A stretch of 64,000 bases of DNA from Methylocystis sp040399965 (GCA_040399965.1 JBBARD010000002.1:11342-75341), one strand, 5' to 3'. Shown: positions 50,729 through 59,174, counted from the first letter of the stretch. Translations and numbers: made by a program. Notes: a model not told the origin generated them from the sequence alone.

Positions 50729-52419
50729 GACGCCGGCGTCTGCGCATCGCGCGCATGCATGTGGGGTTTACACAAATATTCCCGCCCCTTGAGCATCAGA
50801 TGCCAGTAGATCGGCGGCAACAGACGATCCTTCAGATACCAGGCCGCTCGCGTCGGCTTCGTTCCATCGAGCAGCCATTTGGGAAAGCTCGGGAGCAGCT
50901 TGCCGCCATAGCCGAACTCCGCCAGCACGATTTTGCCGCGCTCCACAGTCAGCGGGCATGAGCCATAGCCATCATAGGCGACAAGCGGCTCTTTACCTTC
51001 CAGAATCGCGAGTAGATTGATGGCGACGACCGGCGCCTGTTTGCGGGCGGCGGCGGCGGTCTTGGCGTTGGGCGTGGTTGTTCCGTCCCCAAGCGCAAAA
51101 ACATTCGCATAGCGCGCATGTTGCAAGGTGAATTGATCGACGGCGATGAAGCCGGTTTCGGACGCCAGCGGACTTTTGGCGACAAACTCCGGCGCAACCT
51201 GCGGCGGCACCGCATGCAGCATATCGAACTCGCGCGCGACGCGCTCAATTGCGCCATCGGCGCCCTTGCGCTCGAAGGTGGCGACACGATTGGGACCATC
51301 GACGGCGACAAGCCTAGACTCAAGATGAAGTTTGATGCCGTATTTCTCTACGTAACGCATTAACGCCGGCACATATTCCGGTACGCCGAAAAGAACCGCG
51401 CCGGCGTTGTGAAACTCGACCTCGATGTTATCCAGGACGCCGTTCTTCAGAAAACTGTCGCAGGACAGATACATCGCCTTTTGCGGCGCGCCGGCGCATT
51501 TGATCGGCATGGGCGGCTGGGTGAACAGCGCGCGGCCATTCCTCAGCTTGCTGGCCAGTTGATGCGTATAGGGCGCAAGATCGGGCAAATAATTTGAGGT
51601 GACGCCGTTCTCGCCCAGCGTTTCTGCAAGGCCGGGAACGCCCGCCCAGTTGAGCGCGATGCCCGGCGAAACGACAAGTCCGCGATATTTGACGCCAACG
51701 CCGTCCTCGAGAATGACCTCATTGGCATCGGGGGCGAAGCCTGCGACCCGCTGCTGAATCCATGTCACCCGATCCGGCATGACGGACGCCATCGAACGCT
51801 TGCATACATCCGGCGTGAACACGCCGGCGCCAATCAGCGTAAAGCCGGGCTGATAATAATGGACGTCGGCGGGTTCGATCACGGCGATGGAGAGGTCGCG
51901 CCGTCGCTTGAGAAGACTGGACGCCGCGGCGATGCCGCCACTGCCGCCGCCGACGATGATGATGTCGTAAATCCGGTGAGGGCGCCCGCCGCCGCCCAAT
52001 GCAGCGCGGCCAACGATACGCGAGCGCAGATCGGAGATATCATAACCCGCTGCTGCGGCGGTCGCGATGATCGCGTCAGCGTCTTGCGCGCCGCCCTGCG
52101 ACAGGGCCCAGAACGATGCGGCGCGCTTGCCGGTTTTGCAATAAGCGAGCACTCGCGGTTCGTCGTCGCCAATCGCTTTGATAAAGGCGGCGACGTCCGC
52201 ATCCTGAATATCGCCTGGCGTCGCCGGAATATGCGCGAACCGCATGCCGCGCCGCTCGACCAACGCAGCCATCGCGGAGGCTCTCGGTTGAGCGTCCTCT
52301 TCGCCGTCATGGCGATGACAGACAATGACCTTAAACCCTTCCCGGGCGGCCTGCTCGACGTCCTCGGGAGACAATTGTGGCGCGACCGAGAAGTCAGGGC
52401 CCAGTTCCTTGAAGCTCAT
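50725..52419 (-). CDS. DUF442 (Blh-type phosphatase-like) domain fused to sulfide:quinone oxidoreductase
   Basis: The 564 residues join two domains. Residues 1-135 are a DUF442/TIGR01244 domain (SVAPQLSPEDVEQAAREGFK, with AYCKTGKRAASFW matching the Cys-x5-Arg loop of cysteine phosphatases/sulfurtransferases). Residues 150-564 are an FAD pyridine-nucleotide-disulfide-type reductase with DIIIVGGGSGGIAAASSLLK and the SQR cysteines in DVCKR, PIKCAGAPQKAMY and YGSCPLTVERGK. SQR oxidises sulfide and passes electrons to quinone, leaving a persulfide. DUF442 is more often fused to the persulfide dioxygenase; here it is on SQR. Downstream of the dioxygenase gene by 75 bp. Confidence 0.9.
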   Translation of the reverse strand: MSFKELGPDFSVAPQLSPEDVEQAAREGFKVIVCHRHDGEEDAQPRASAMAALVERRGMRFAHIPATPGDIQDADVAAFIKAIGDDEPRVLAYCKTGKRAASFWALSQGGAQDADAIIATAAAAGYDISDLRSRIVGRAALGGGGRPHRIYDIIIVGGGSGGIAAASSLLKRRRDLSIAVIEPADVHYYQPGFTLIGAGVFTPDVCKRSMASVMPDRVTWIQQRVAGFAPDANEVILEDGVGVKYRGLVVSPGIALNWAGVPGLAETLGENGVTSNYLPDLAPYTHQLASKLRNGRALFTQPPMPIKCAGAPQKAMYLSCDSFLKNGVLDNIEVEFHNAGAVLFGVPEYVPALMRYVEKYGIKLHLESRLVAVDGPNRVATFERKGADGAIERVAREFDMLHAVPPQVAPEFVAKSPLASETGFIAVDQFTLQHARYANVFALGDGTTTPNAKTAAAARKQAPVVAINLLAILEGKEPLVAYDGYGSCPLTVERGKIVLAEFGYGGKLLPSFPKWLLDGTKPTRAAWYLKDRLLPPIYWHLMLKGREYLCKPHMHARDAQTPAS

Positions 52420-52494
52420 GGCTTTCCCCCAAATTTAATGATTGCAGCCAACGCCGCTGTCGATGTTTTTCCGGACTCTCGATCGGGCAGTCGA

Positions 52495-53421
52495 TTACAA
52501 AGCGTCGAGCGGAATTTTCAGATATCGTTTGCCGTTGTTTTCAGGCGGCGGCAATTTGCCCCCACGCACATTCACCTGCACCGACGGCAGGATTAGATTT
52601 GGCAAGTCCAGCGTCGCATCGCGTTTGGTGCGCATGGCGACAAAATCATCCTCGGCGACGCCATCATGAACATGGATGTTATGCGCCTTTTGCGCGCCGA
52701 CCGTCGTCTCCCAGACGTAATGATCGCGATCTGGACTCTTGTAATCATGGCAAAGGAAGATGCGGGTATCGTCGGGCAAGGACAGCAGTCGACGGATCGA
52801 TCGATAGAGCTGACGCGCGTCGCCGCCGGGAAAATCCGCCCGGGCGGTACCGTAATCGGGCATGAACAGCGTGTCGCCTATGAAGGCGCAATCGCCGATG
52901 ACATAGGCCAGATCGGCGGGAGTGTGTCCAGGCGCATGCAGCGCAATGGCGGGAATGTCGCCAACGGAAAAAGCGTCGCCGTCCCTGAACAAATGATCGA
53001 ACTGCGAACCGTCGCGGGCGAATTCCTCGCCGAAGTTGAACAGATCTCCGAAAACCTTCTGAACCGCCGTGATCGCCGCGCCGATGGCGATCTTGCCGCC
53101 CAGCTGTTCTTTCAGAAAGGGCGCGGCTGAAATGTGATCGGCGTGGGCGTGGGTCTCCAGGAGCCAGTCGATGGTCAGCCCCTCCTGACGAACAAAGGCG
53201 ACGATCCGGTCGGCGGACGCCGTCGAGGTGCGTCCGGAGGCCGGGTCGTAGTCGAGCACGCTGTCGATGACGGCGCCCCGCCCGGTCGTCGGATCGTAGG
53301 CGACATGGCTGGCGGTGAAGGTCTGCTCGTCAAAGAATCCCTTGACCGCCAGTCTCGGACGGGCGCCGGAAAGAGCGGCATGAGACTGTGCAATCGCGGC
53401 GGCGAGATATGTATCTTCCAT
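52495..53421 (-). CDS. Metallo-beta-lactamase-fold persulfide dioxygenase (ETHE1/Blh-like)
   Basis: The 308-residue enzyme belongs to the ETHE1-like branch: THAHADHISAAPFL metal motif near residue 100, HAPGHTPADLAYVIGD near residue 160 and FLCHDYKSP near residue 235. Members oxidise glutathione persulfide to sulfite. The ATG at 53421 (AGGTG upstream) is preferred. An in-frame ATG at 53448 has no ribosome site and lies inside a 21-bp palindrome. It is the first gene of the minus-strand sulfur operon, divergent from the peroxiredoxin. Confidence 0.9.
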   Translation of the reverse strand: MEDTYLAAAIAQSHAALSGARPRLAVKGFFDEQTFTASHVAYDPTTGRGAVIDSVLDYDPASGRTSTASADRIVAFVRQEGLTIDWLLETHAHADHISAAPFLKEQLGGKIAIGAAITAVQKVFGDLFNFGEEFARDGSQFDHLFRDGDAFSVGDIPAIALHAPGHTPADLAYVIGDCAFIGDTLFMPDYGTARADFPGGDARQLYRSIRRLLSLPDDTRIFLCHDYKSPDRDHYVWETTVGAQKAHNIHVHDGVAEDDFVAMRTKRDATLDLPNLILPSVQVNVRGGKLPPPENNGKRYLKIPLDAL

Positions 53422-53440
53422 GAGAGCACCTGCAGATTTA

Positions 53441-53461
53441 ACTTTCATAATTTATGAAAGT
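53441..53461. promoter_or_regulatory. Palindromic operator, probably for the ArsR/BigR-like repressor
   Basis: ACTTTCATAA-T-TTATGAAAGT is a perfect 10-bp inverted repeat around one central base. It sits immediately after the predicted -10 box on the minus strand, where a bound repressor would block transcription. Confidence 0.72.
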
Positions 53462-53463
53462 GT

Positions 53464-53490
53464 GTATTATTAGCAGCGAAGATTGGTCAA
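53464..53490 (-). promoter_or_regulatory. Candidate promoter of the sulfur operon
   Basis: On the minus strand TTGACC (53490-53485) and TAATAC (53469-53464) are separated by 15 bp, a short spacer. The start would fall within the palindrome. Confidence 0.5.
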
Positions 53491-53546
53491 GTGACTTTAT
53501 CTCGTAATAGAGAAGAAAATTCTCCGTCTGCACACGCCGAGCCATC

Positions 53547-54209
53547 ATGGACGCTGCCTCCAACCCCGGTTCCGCCATCCAAGCCTCGCGACCCTTGCGC
53601 ATTGGCGAAAAGGCGCCCCTGTTTCGGGCCCGCTCCACGCAGGGCGACGTCAGTCTTGATCAATATCGCGGCCGATGGCTCGTTTTTTTCTCTCATCCCG
53701 CTGATTTTACCCCTGTTTGCACCAGCGAGTTTGTTACCTTGTCGCGGGCCGCCCCCCGTTTCGAGGCGTTGGGCTGCGCCCTACTGGGCCTCTCGGTCGA
53801 CAGTCTCTACGCCCATGTCGCCTGGGTCAGGACGATTCGGGAGGGGTTCGGGGTCGACGTTCCTTTTCCAATTGTCGAGGACGCCTCAATGGTGATCGGT
53901 CGCGCCTACGGCATGATCGACGACGGCGCTCTCGATTCCTCTGGCATGCGGGCAAGCTATTTCATTGATCCGGATGGAATCATTCGCGCCATCGCATGGT
54001 ATCCGCTGAGCGTCGGCCGATCCGTCGATGAGATGCTTCGTCTTGTCGCCGCCTTGCAACGCGCCGCATCGGGGGAGGCGATGACGCCCGAGGGCTGGCG
54101 CCCCGGGGACGATGTGTTGCTGCCGCCGGATCAGACAATGGGCGACGCCCTGAAACCGGGCGCGTCGCCGACCTGGTTTTATAAAACCCGCAAGGACAAA
54201 GTTCGATGA
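53547..54209 (+). CDS. 1-Cys (Prx6-type) peroxiredoxin
   Basis: The 220 residues carry the peroxiredoxin motif HPADFTPVCTSEFVTL with the peroxidatic cysteine at residue 58, and the Prx6-type C-terminal segment (AIAWYPLSVGRSVDEMLRLV, then WRPGDDVLLPP). No resolving cysteine in the usual 2-Cys position is seen. It would reduce peroxides and perhaps persulfides or polysulfides. It is divergent from the persulfide dioxygenase and its stop overlaps the start of the repressor gene (ATGA), so both are likely controlled from the same intergenic palindrome. Confidence 0.92.
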   Translation: MDAASNPGSAIQASRPLRIGEKAPLFRARSTQGDVSLDQYRGRWLVFFSHPADFTPVCTSEFVTLSRAAPRFEALGCALLGLSVDSLYAHVAWVRTIREGFGVDVPFPIVEDASMVIGRAYGMIDDGALDSSGMRASYFIDPDGIIRAIAWYPLSVGRSVDEMLRLVAALQRAASGEAMTPEGWRPGDDVLLPPDQTMGDALKPGASPTWFYKTRKDKVR

Positions 54210-54616
54210 CGCCCCTGCATCTCTCGCGCGAAGGGGCGGATCGTGTCGCAGAGCGGATTCGTCACTACGCCCAGCCCCAAAGGCTGATGATTCTTTCCTG
54301 TCTGCTGGATGGCGAGAAAAGCGTCGGCGCCATCGACGCCGCCACAGGCGTTGGCCAACCTGCCCTGAGCCAGCAATTGGCCGAGTTGCGGCATGCCGGA
54401 CTTCTGATCAGCCGCCGCGCCGCCCGTCAGGTTTATTATCGTCTGGCCGACGCCAGCGTGGAGGCGCGGGCAAGAGCTATCGAGACGCTATTTAACGACG
54501 AGACGCCAAGAAAACAGAACGAGTCGCCCAAGCGTGCGCCTGTCAGCCCGAAGGCCGGCGAGCCGGGGCGGAAAACGCGCTCTGGCGCGGCGACCTTTGC
54601 GCAAATCCTGCGTTAA
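54206..54616 (+). CDS. ArsR-family repressor, BigR/SqrR-like
   Basis: The 136-residue winged-helix protein shows RHYAQPQRLMILSCLLDGEK, then TGVGQPALSQQLAELRHAGL as recognition helix region, and ISRRAARQVYYRLADA as the wing. BigR, SqrR and YgaV use two cysteines, one in helix 2 and one near the C-terminal helix, to sense persulfides. Here the helix-2 cysteine (residue 32) is present but the second is missing. The C-terminal 35 residues are a basic low-complexity tail. Coupling to the peroxiredoxin gene and the nearby palindrome suggest autoregulation and control of the sulfur operon. Confidence 0.85.
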   Translation: MTPLHLSREGADRVAERIRHYAQPQRLMILSCLLDGEKSVGAIDAATGVGQPALSQQLAELRHAGLLISRRAARQVYYRLADASVEARARAIETLFNDETPRKQNESPKRAPVSPKAGEPGRKTRSGAATFAQILR

Positions 54617-54674
54617 GGCGCCTAGCCGCGCGGCGGACGATGTAAATCGCGGCGAATCACATTAAGTTTCGTCT

Positions 54675-55850
54675 ATGAAAGCCAAACATTTTTTCGCAAC
54701 TTCCGTCGCCCTGCTTATCGGGACGGGCACGGCGCGGGCCGATTTTTCCTCCTGCCTTTCAGGTTTGCGCAACGCCGCAGCCGCAGGCGGAGTGAGCGCG
54801 CAAACCATCGCATCGGCCACCAACGGCCTCGAACCCAACGACGCCGTCAGCTTCATGGGCAAACAGCCGGAGTTCACCACGCCGGTCTGGGATTACATGG
54901 CGGCGCTGGTCGACGAAGAGCGCGTCGAACAGGGGCGCGCCATGTTGCAGAAATATGCAGGCCCCCTGCAATCGGCGCAATCGCGATATGGCGTCGATCC
55001 GGCCACTGTCGTTGCGGTATGGGGCGTCGAGTCGGATTTTGGCAAGAATTTCGGTAAACGACCGGTGGTCCAGTCTCTGGCGACCCTGGCCTGCGAGGCG
55101 CCGCGCCGCAACGACTACTGGCGCAGGGAGTTCGTTTCCGCGCTGAAAATTCTCGATGGCGGCGACATTGTCGCCGAAGAATTCATGGGTTCGTGGGCGG
55201 GCGCCTTCGGTCACACTCAGTTCATGCCTTCAACATTCATGACAACCGCCGTCGATCTCGATGGCGACGGTCGCCGCAACATCGCCAGTTCCGCCGCCGA
55301 CTCCTTGGGATCGACGGCGAACTTCCTGCGCAAGGGTGGTTGGCGCTCCGGTCTGCCCTGGGGATTTGAAGTCAGGTTGCCCTCCGGCTACTCGGGACCT
55401 TACGGACGCGGCAAACGGCAGCCCCTCTCGCAATGGGCGGCGCACGGACTGACCCGCATTGACGGCGGCGATCTCGGCGAGGGATCGGCCGCGCTGCTGC
55501 TGCCTGCCGGTCGCGACGGTCCGGCGTTTCTGGTGACGCGCAATTTCGACGCGGTTTATGGCTATAACGCCGCCGAGTCCTACGCGCTGGCGATATGCGT
55601 GCTCTCCGATCGCCTGCGCGGCAAAGCTGGAATCCAGACGCCCTGGCCCACGGACGATCCTGGTTTATCACGTGAAGAACGGCGCGAATTGCAGGCGCTA
55701 CTGGCCCGAAACGGCTACGACATCGGCGAGTCGGACGGCGTGATCGGAACCAAGACCAAGGAAGCAATCGCCGACTTTCAAACCAGGGTCGGCTTGCCGC
55801 GAAACGGCCGCGCCAGTCTGAAGGTGCTCAACGCGCTCAAGGGCCGTTGA
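54675..55850 (+). CDS. Lytic murein transglycosylase (MltB family) with peptidoglycan-binding domain
   Basis: The 391-residue precursor has a signal peptide (FFATSVALLIGTGTARA) and an SLT_2 catalytic domain with VVAVWGVESDFGKNFG, whose glutamate is catalytic, and SWAGAFGHTQFMPSTF. A peptidoglycan_binding_1 domain ends the protein (LLARNGYDIGESDGVIGTKT, about residues 335-390). It cleaves glycan strands to 1,6-anhydromuramoyl ends in the periplasm. It lacks a lipobox, so it is likely soluble. Confidence 0.93.
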   Translation: MKAKHFFATSVALLIGTGTARADFSSCLSGLRNAAAAGGVSAQTIASATNGLEPNDAVSFMGKQPEFTTPVWDYMAALVDEERVEQGRAMLQKYAGPLQSAQSRYGVDPATVVAVWGVESDFGKNFGKRPVVQSLATLACEAPRRNDYWRREFVSALKILDGGDIVAEEFMGSWAGAFGHTQFMPSTFMTTAVDLDGDGRRNIASSAADSLGSTANFLRKGGWRSGLPWGFEVRLPSGYSGPYGRGKRQPLSQWAAHGLTRIDGGDLGEGSAALLLPAGRDGPAFLVTRNFDAVYGYNAAESYALAICVLSDRLRGKAGIQTPWPTDDPGLSREERRELQALLARNGYDIGESDGVIGTKTKEAIADFQTRVGLPRNGRASLKVLNALKGR

Positions 55851-55871
55851 GACCAACTCAATAATTTAGGG

Positions 55872-56978
55872 TCATCTGGTCGCAGTCTGTTCCTCGACGC
55901 CGTCGTCCAGTTCGTCCGATATCCAGGCTCTCCCCAATTCCCAGACGACGGCCAGAACCACCGGTCCGACGAAAAGTCCGGCGAATCCGTGGACGATCAC
56001 CCCGCCGATCACGCCGATGAAAATGACCGGCATCGGCGTCGACAGACCATGCGCCAGCAAAAAAGGCTTCACCGCGCTATCGATGTAATTCGTCGACAGC
56101 ATGAAGAGGGTTAACGCAATCGCCGCGACCGTGGACAAATGGGTCCACGCCCAGAAAATAACGCCGGCGACAACCGGCATCGGACCGATCTGTACGATGC
56201 CCAGCACCAGAATCGTCAACGCCAGCAGCCCGGCGCCGGGCACGCCGGCGACAGTCATCGCCAGCCCGGCGATCACCGACTGCAGCAGCGAGACGCCCAT
56301 GACGCCGCGCGACACGGCGTTGATCGTCGCGCCGGCGAGATCGACAATCCGTCGCCCATGGGTCGCGTCGATGCGCCCCGCCACGCCATGCAAGGCGACG
56401 AGCAGTTGCGGCGCCACAGCCAGCACATAGCCGGCCAGCGCGATCGACAACAGGAATTTCAGCGTGCCGGCGCCCGCGTTGCGCGCCATGCCCAGCACAT
56501 ATTCGCCAACGGGCTTTAGTTGCGGACCGATTTGCGCCAGAGCGCCGCTCAGATTCGTGGAGGCGAGCTCCCAGAAATCGTAGATCGACTGTCCGATGAC
56601 CGGCCATTCCTTCACCGTTTCGAGCGGCGGCGGAATCGCAAGGCCTCCCGCCTCAAGGCTTTTCACCAGCGCCTCGATCGGTTGCACGACGCCCACCGCC
56701 ACCCATGTCGCGGGCCCAAGAACAAGCAGAAGACCGGCGACAATCATGAGAACCGCAGCCAATCCTCGGCGGCCGCCGAGAAGCGTCGCCAGTCGTTCGA
56801 ACGAAGGGTAAAAAGCGACAGCCATCACCACGGTCCAGACGAACATCGCCGCGAAGGGCTCGATGATGATGTAAGTCCAGTAAAACAGGGAGCCGATCAG
56901 CAATAACCGGATCGACAATTCAATATAACGGGTGTTGAAACTTCTCTCGCCGCCGGGGGCGTTGATGTCGTTGCTCAC
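55872..56978 (-). CDS. AI-2E/PerM-family membrane transporter
   Basis: From the GTG at 56978 (GAGG ten bases upstream) the product has 368 residues and about eight helices: LLLIGSLFYWTYIIIEPFAA, then TVVMAVAFYPSF, and the C-terminal FIGVIGGVIVHGFAGLFVGP signature. The same frame is open for a further 236 codons upstream, but that part is antisense to the RNase D-like gene and is rejected. The family includes a claimed AI-2 exporter and Na+/H+ antiporters, so the substrate cannot be named. Confidence 0.88.
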   Translation of the reverse strand: MSNDINAPGGERSFNTRYIELSIRLLLIGSLFYWTYIIIEPFAAMFVWTVVMAVAFYPSFERLATLLGGRRGLAAVLMIVAGLLLVLGPATWVAVGVVQPIEALVKSLEAGGLAIPPPLETVKEWPVIGQSIYDFWELASTNLSGALAQIGPQLKPVGEYVLGMARNAGAGTLKFLLSIALAGYVLAVAPQLLVALHGVAGRIDATHGRRIVDLAGATINAVSRGVMGVSLLQSVIAGLAMTVAGVPGAGLLALTILVLGIVQIGPMPVVAGVIFWAWTHLSTVAAIALTLFMLSTNYIDSAVKPFLLAHGLSTPMPVIFIGVIGGVIVHGFAGLFVGPVVLAVVWELGRAWISDELDDGVEEQTATR

Positions 56979-57077
56979 GTGATCGTCGCCTCGAACTGTC
57001 TTTATCGATAAGTTTAGACACAAAGGTCTGTTTTCCTCTATGAGGAGGCGTTCGAGACTTACACGAGCCATCGCCCC

Positions 57078-57692
57078 ATGACCATTCGTCTGCACCTCGG
57101 CGATCTTCCCGCCGGTCCGCCGCCATCGCCCATTGTCGCCATCGACACCGAAACCATGGGGCTCAATCCGCATCGCGACCGGCTCTGCGTCGTACAGCTT
57201 TCCTTTGGCGACGGTCATGCGGATCTGGTGCAGATTGCGCAAGGCCAGACCGAGGCGCCCAACCTGATGCGGCTCCTGCAAGATCGCAGTGTTCTGAAAT
57301 TGTTTCACTTCGCCAGATTCGACCTCGCCGCTCTCGCCCAGACCTTCGGCGTCATGCCGGAACCCGTCTACTGCACGAAAATCGCCTCCAGATTGACCCG
57401 CACCTACACCGACCGGCATGGGCTCAAGGATCTGGTCCGCGAACTGACAGGCGTCGAAATATCGAAACAGCAGCAATCCTCGGACTGGGGCGCTCAGGTT
57501 TTGAGCGAGGCCCAGCAGGCCTACGCCGCCTCCGACGTGCTCTATTTGCATCAGCTCAAGGAAAAGCTCGACGTCATGCTGGCGCGGGAGGGTCGGACCG
57601 ATCTGGCCGCCGCCTGTTTCGCGTTTTTGCCGACCCGCGCAAGGCTCGATCTCGCCGGATGGCCGGAAGTCGATATTTTCGCGCACGGGTAG
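57078..57692 (+). CDS. rnd: RNase D-like 3'-5' exonuclease
   Basis: The 204 residues form one DEDD-type exonuclease domain: IVAIDTETMGLNPHRDRLCV (ExoI, Asp and Glu), LFHFARFDLAALAQTFG (ExoII) and QQAYAASDVLYLHQLKEKLD (ExoIII, Tyr-x3-Asp). The HRDC domains of full-length RNase D are absent, as in other short alphaproteobacterial members. It probably trims structured RNA 3' ends. It is divergent from the AI-2E-type gene and followed by a hairpin. Confidence 0.9.
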   Translation: MTIRLHLGDLPAGPPPSPIVAIDTETMGLNPHRDRLCVVQLSFGDGHADLVQIAQGQTEAPNLMRLLQDRSVLKLFHFARFDLAALAQTFGVMPEPVYCTKIASRLTRTYTDRHGLKDLVRELTGVEISKQQQSSDWGAQVLSEAQQAYAASDVLYLHQLKEKLDVMLAREGRTDLAAACFAFLPTRARLDLAGWPEVDIFAHG

Positions 57693-57701
57693 AGGGTTTT
57701 C

Positions 57702-57726
57702 CGCCGAAGCGGAAACCGCTTCGGCG
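57702..57726. other. Perfect 11-bp-stem hairpin downstream of rnd
   Basis: CGCCGAAGCGG pairs with CCGCTTCGGCG over AAA. No T-run follows on the plus strand, so it may stabilise the mRNA end or belong to the dispersed element next to it. Confidence 0.6.
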
Positions 57727-57765
57727 AAAGAAAGCGCAACAAAACAAAACGCCAGAGCCTTATCT

Positions 57766-57790
57766 GATCCAATCAGACCGGGAAATGCTC
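57766..57790 (+). repeat. Dispersed intergenic element, copy 2
   Basis: GATCCAATCAGACCGGGAAA (then TGCTC) matches the minus strand of 27095-27120 at about 21 of 26 positions. Both copies sit near GAAGCG/CGCTTC hairpins. Confidence 0.5.
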
Positions 57791-57870
57791 AAGGCTTGAG
57801 GGTCGGGTGCGCGCCAGCCGTCGCCCAAGGCGCCTCGAATTCGCCATCGGAACGCGGCATAATCCTCCCA

Positions 57871-58569
57871 ATGACCGACGCTCCGCACATTCGCACCGGA
57901 CGCGACCGCCTGTCGGCGATTACGGCGCCCCGCGCCAGCGCGATCCCCCAGGCGATGCGCCACAGCGCGCGCGTCACGCGCCTGCGTCGCTGGATTTTGT
58001 GGGGTGCGGGACTGATCGTCGTCAGCGTCGCGCTGGCGCTCCTGATCAGTTCCTTGCGGTTCCTGCCGACGGATCTCAACCTTGCGCGCATCGCCCTGAA
58101 AGGGACCAGCATCGTCATCGACGGACCCAGGCTCGTTGGCTATCAGAAAGACGGACGACCATACGAAATCCGGGCGCGGCAGGGCGTGCAGGACATCACT
58201 CATCCTGACGTGTTCGATCTTGAGGGTCTCGACATTCGCATCGAGAGCGCTGACAACGGCGCATTGTCGATGACAGCGGCTAAAGGCCACTATAACGCGC
58301 GGGCCGACAGAGCGGAAATGAGCGGCGGCGTAACGATGCGGGACCAAAAAAGCTTCGATATGCGTCTCGCTTCGGCGGTCTTCGATCTGAAAACCAGCAA
58401 GATGACGTCAGACAAGTCGGCGAAGGTTCGGCTGATTGGCGGCGAAGTCAGCGCGAAATCGATTGAATTCTCCGAAAAAGAGCGCCGGGCGAGTTTCCGC
58501 GGCGGCGTGCATTCGCTGATTTATGGCGAGGGCGCCGAACCTGCAGACGCCCTGACCCCCTCTCCCTGA
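57871..58569 (+). CDS. lptC: Lipopolysaccharide export protein LptC
   Basis: LptC passes lipopolysaccharide from the LptBFG transporter to LptA. The ATG at 57871 gives 232 residues: a basic cytoplasmic lead, one membrane helix (ILWGAGLIVVSVALALLISS, about residues 48-67) and a periplasmic beta-jellyroll (YEIRARQGVQDITHPDVFDL, MTAAKGHYNARADRAEMSGG). It is 11 bp upstream of lptA. lptB, which usually follows, is not here. Confidence 0.9.
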   Translation: MTDAPHIRTGRDRLSAITAPRASAIPQAMRHSARVTRLRRWILWGAGLIVVSVALALLISSLRFLPTDLNLARIALKGTSIVIDGPRLVGYQKDGRPYEIRARQGVQDITHPDVFDLEGLDIRIESADNGALSMTAAKGHYNARADRAEMSGGVTMRDQKSFDMRLASAVFDLKTSKMTSDKSAKVRLIGGEVSAKSIEFSEKERRASFRGGVHSLIYGEGAEPADALTPSP

Positions 58570-58580
58570 CGAAGAAGACC

Positions 58581-59138
58581 ATGGCGCTTTGTCAAACCGG
58601 CCGTAGACAGACCCTCGCCATCGCGGCGCTAGCGCTGACGCTCGCCGCATCGGCGGAGGCGGCCAGCAAAGGCAAGACCGGCGTTTTACCCGGTGCGACG
58701 GCGCGCGACCCGCTTGTCATCGACGCCGGAACCCTGGATTTTTTCGATCGCGAACAAAAGCTCGTCTATTCGGATCAGGTTCTTGTCGCCAATGGCCCCT
58801 CGACGCTCAAAGCCTCGCGACTGATTATCTACCTGGAAGATAGAAAAAAGACCGCCGGCGGCGACAACAACGACCGGGTCAAACACGTCGACGCCGAGGG
58901 GCCTGTAACCCTCACATCGACGGACCAGGTGAGCAGCGGAGATCGCGTCAGTTTCGACAGGGCGCAAAACAGGGTTCAGCTAACGGGCAACGTCACGATC
59001 ACCGAGGGAGACAGCATTGTCCAGGGCGACCGCGCCGTCTATGACATGACGACAGGCGACGCCAGCGTCGAGTCGGACCCCGCGCAGGGAAGGCGGATAC
59101 GCACCACCTTCACATCAAAAAAACCGCAAAGAAATTAG
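58581..59138 (+). CDS. lptA: Lipopolysaccharide transport periplasmic protein LptA
   Basis: LptA polymerises into the periplasmic bridge for lipopolysaccharide. The 185-residue precursor has a signal peptide (TLAIAALALTLAASAEA) and OstA-type repeats: GTLDFFDREQKLVYSDQVLV, the SRLIIYLEDRK strand and NRVQLTGNVTITEGDSIVQG. A short polar tail ends it. It follows lptC closely and belongs to the same transcript. A convergent lytic transglycosylase gene lies 36 bp beyond, breaking the usual lptC-lptA-lptB order. Confidence 0.92.
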   Translation: MALCQTGRRQTLAIAALALTLAASAEAASKGKTGVLPGATARDPLVIDAGTLDFFDREQKLVYSDQVLVANGPSTLKASRLIIYLEDRKKTAGGDNNDRVKHVDAEGPVTLTSTDQVSSGDRVSFDRAQNRVQLTGNVTITEGDSIVQGDRAVYDMTTGDASVESDPAQGRRIRTTFTSKKPQRN

Positions 59139-59174
59139 CGTTTCGACGCCCGAGGGCGGATAATCCTCGCTCCT

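Noticed and set aside
56979..57686. N-terminal extension of the AI-2E-type transporter
   Set aside because: The extra 236 codons are antisense to the RNase D-like gene, with no homologue-like segment; a GTG with ribosome site at 56978 fits the family length.
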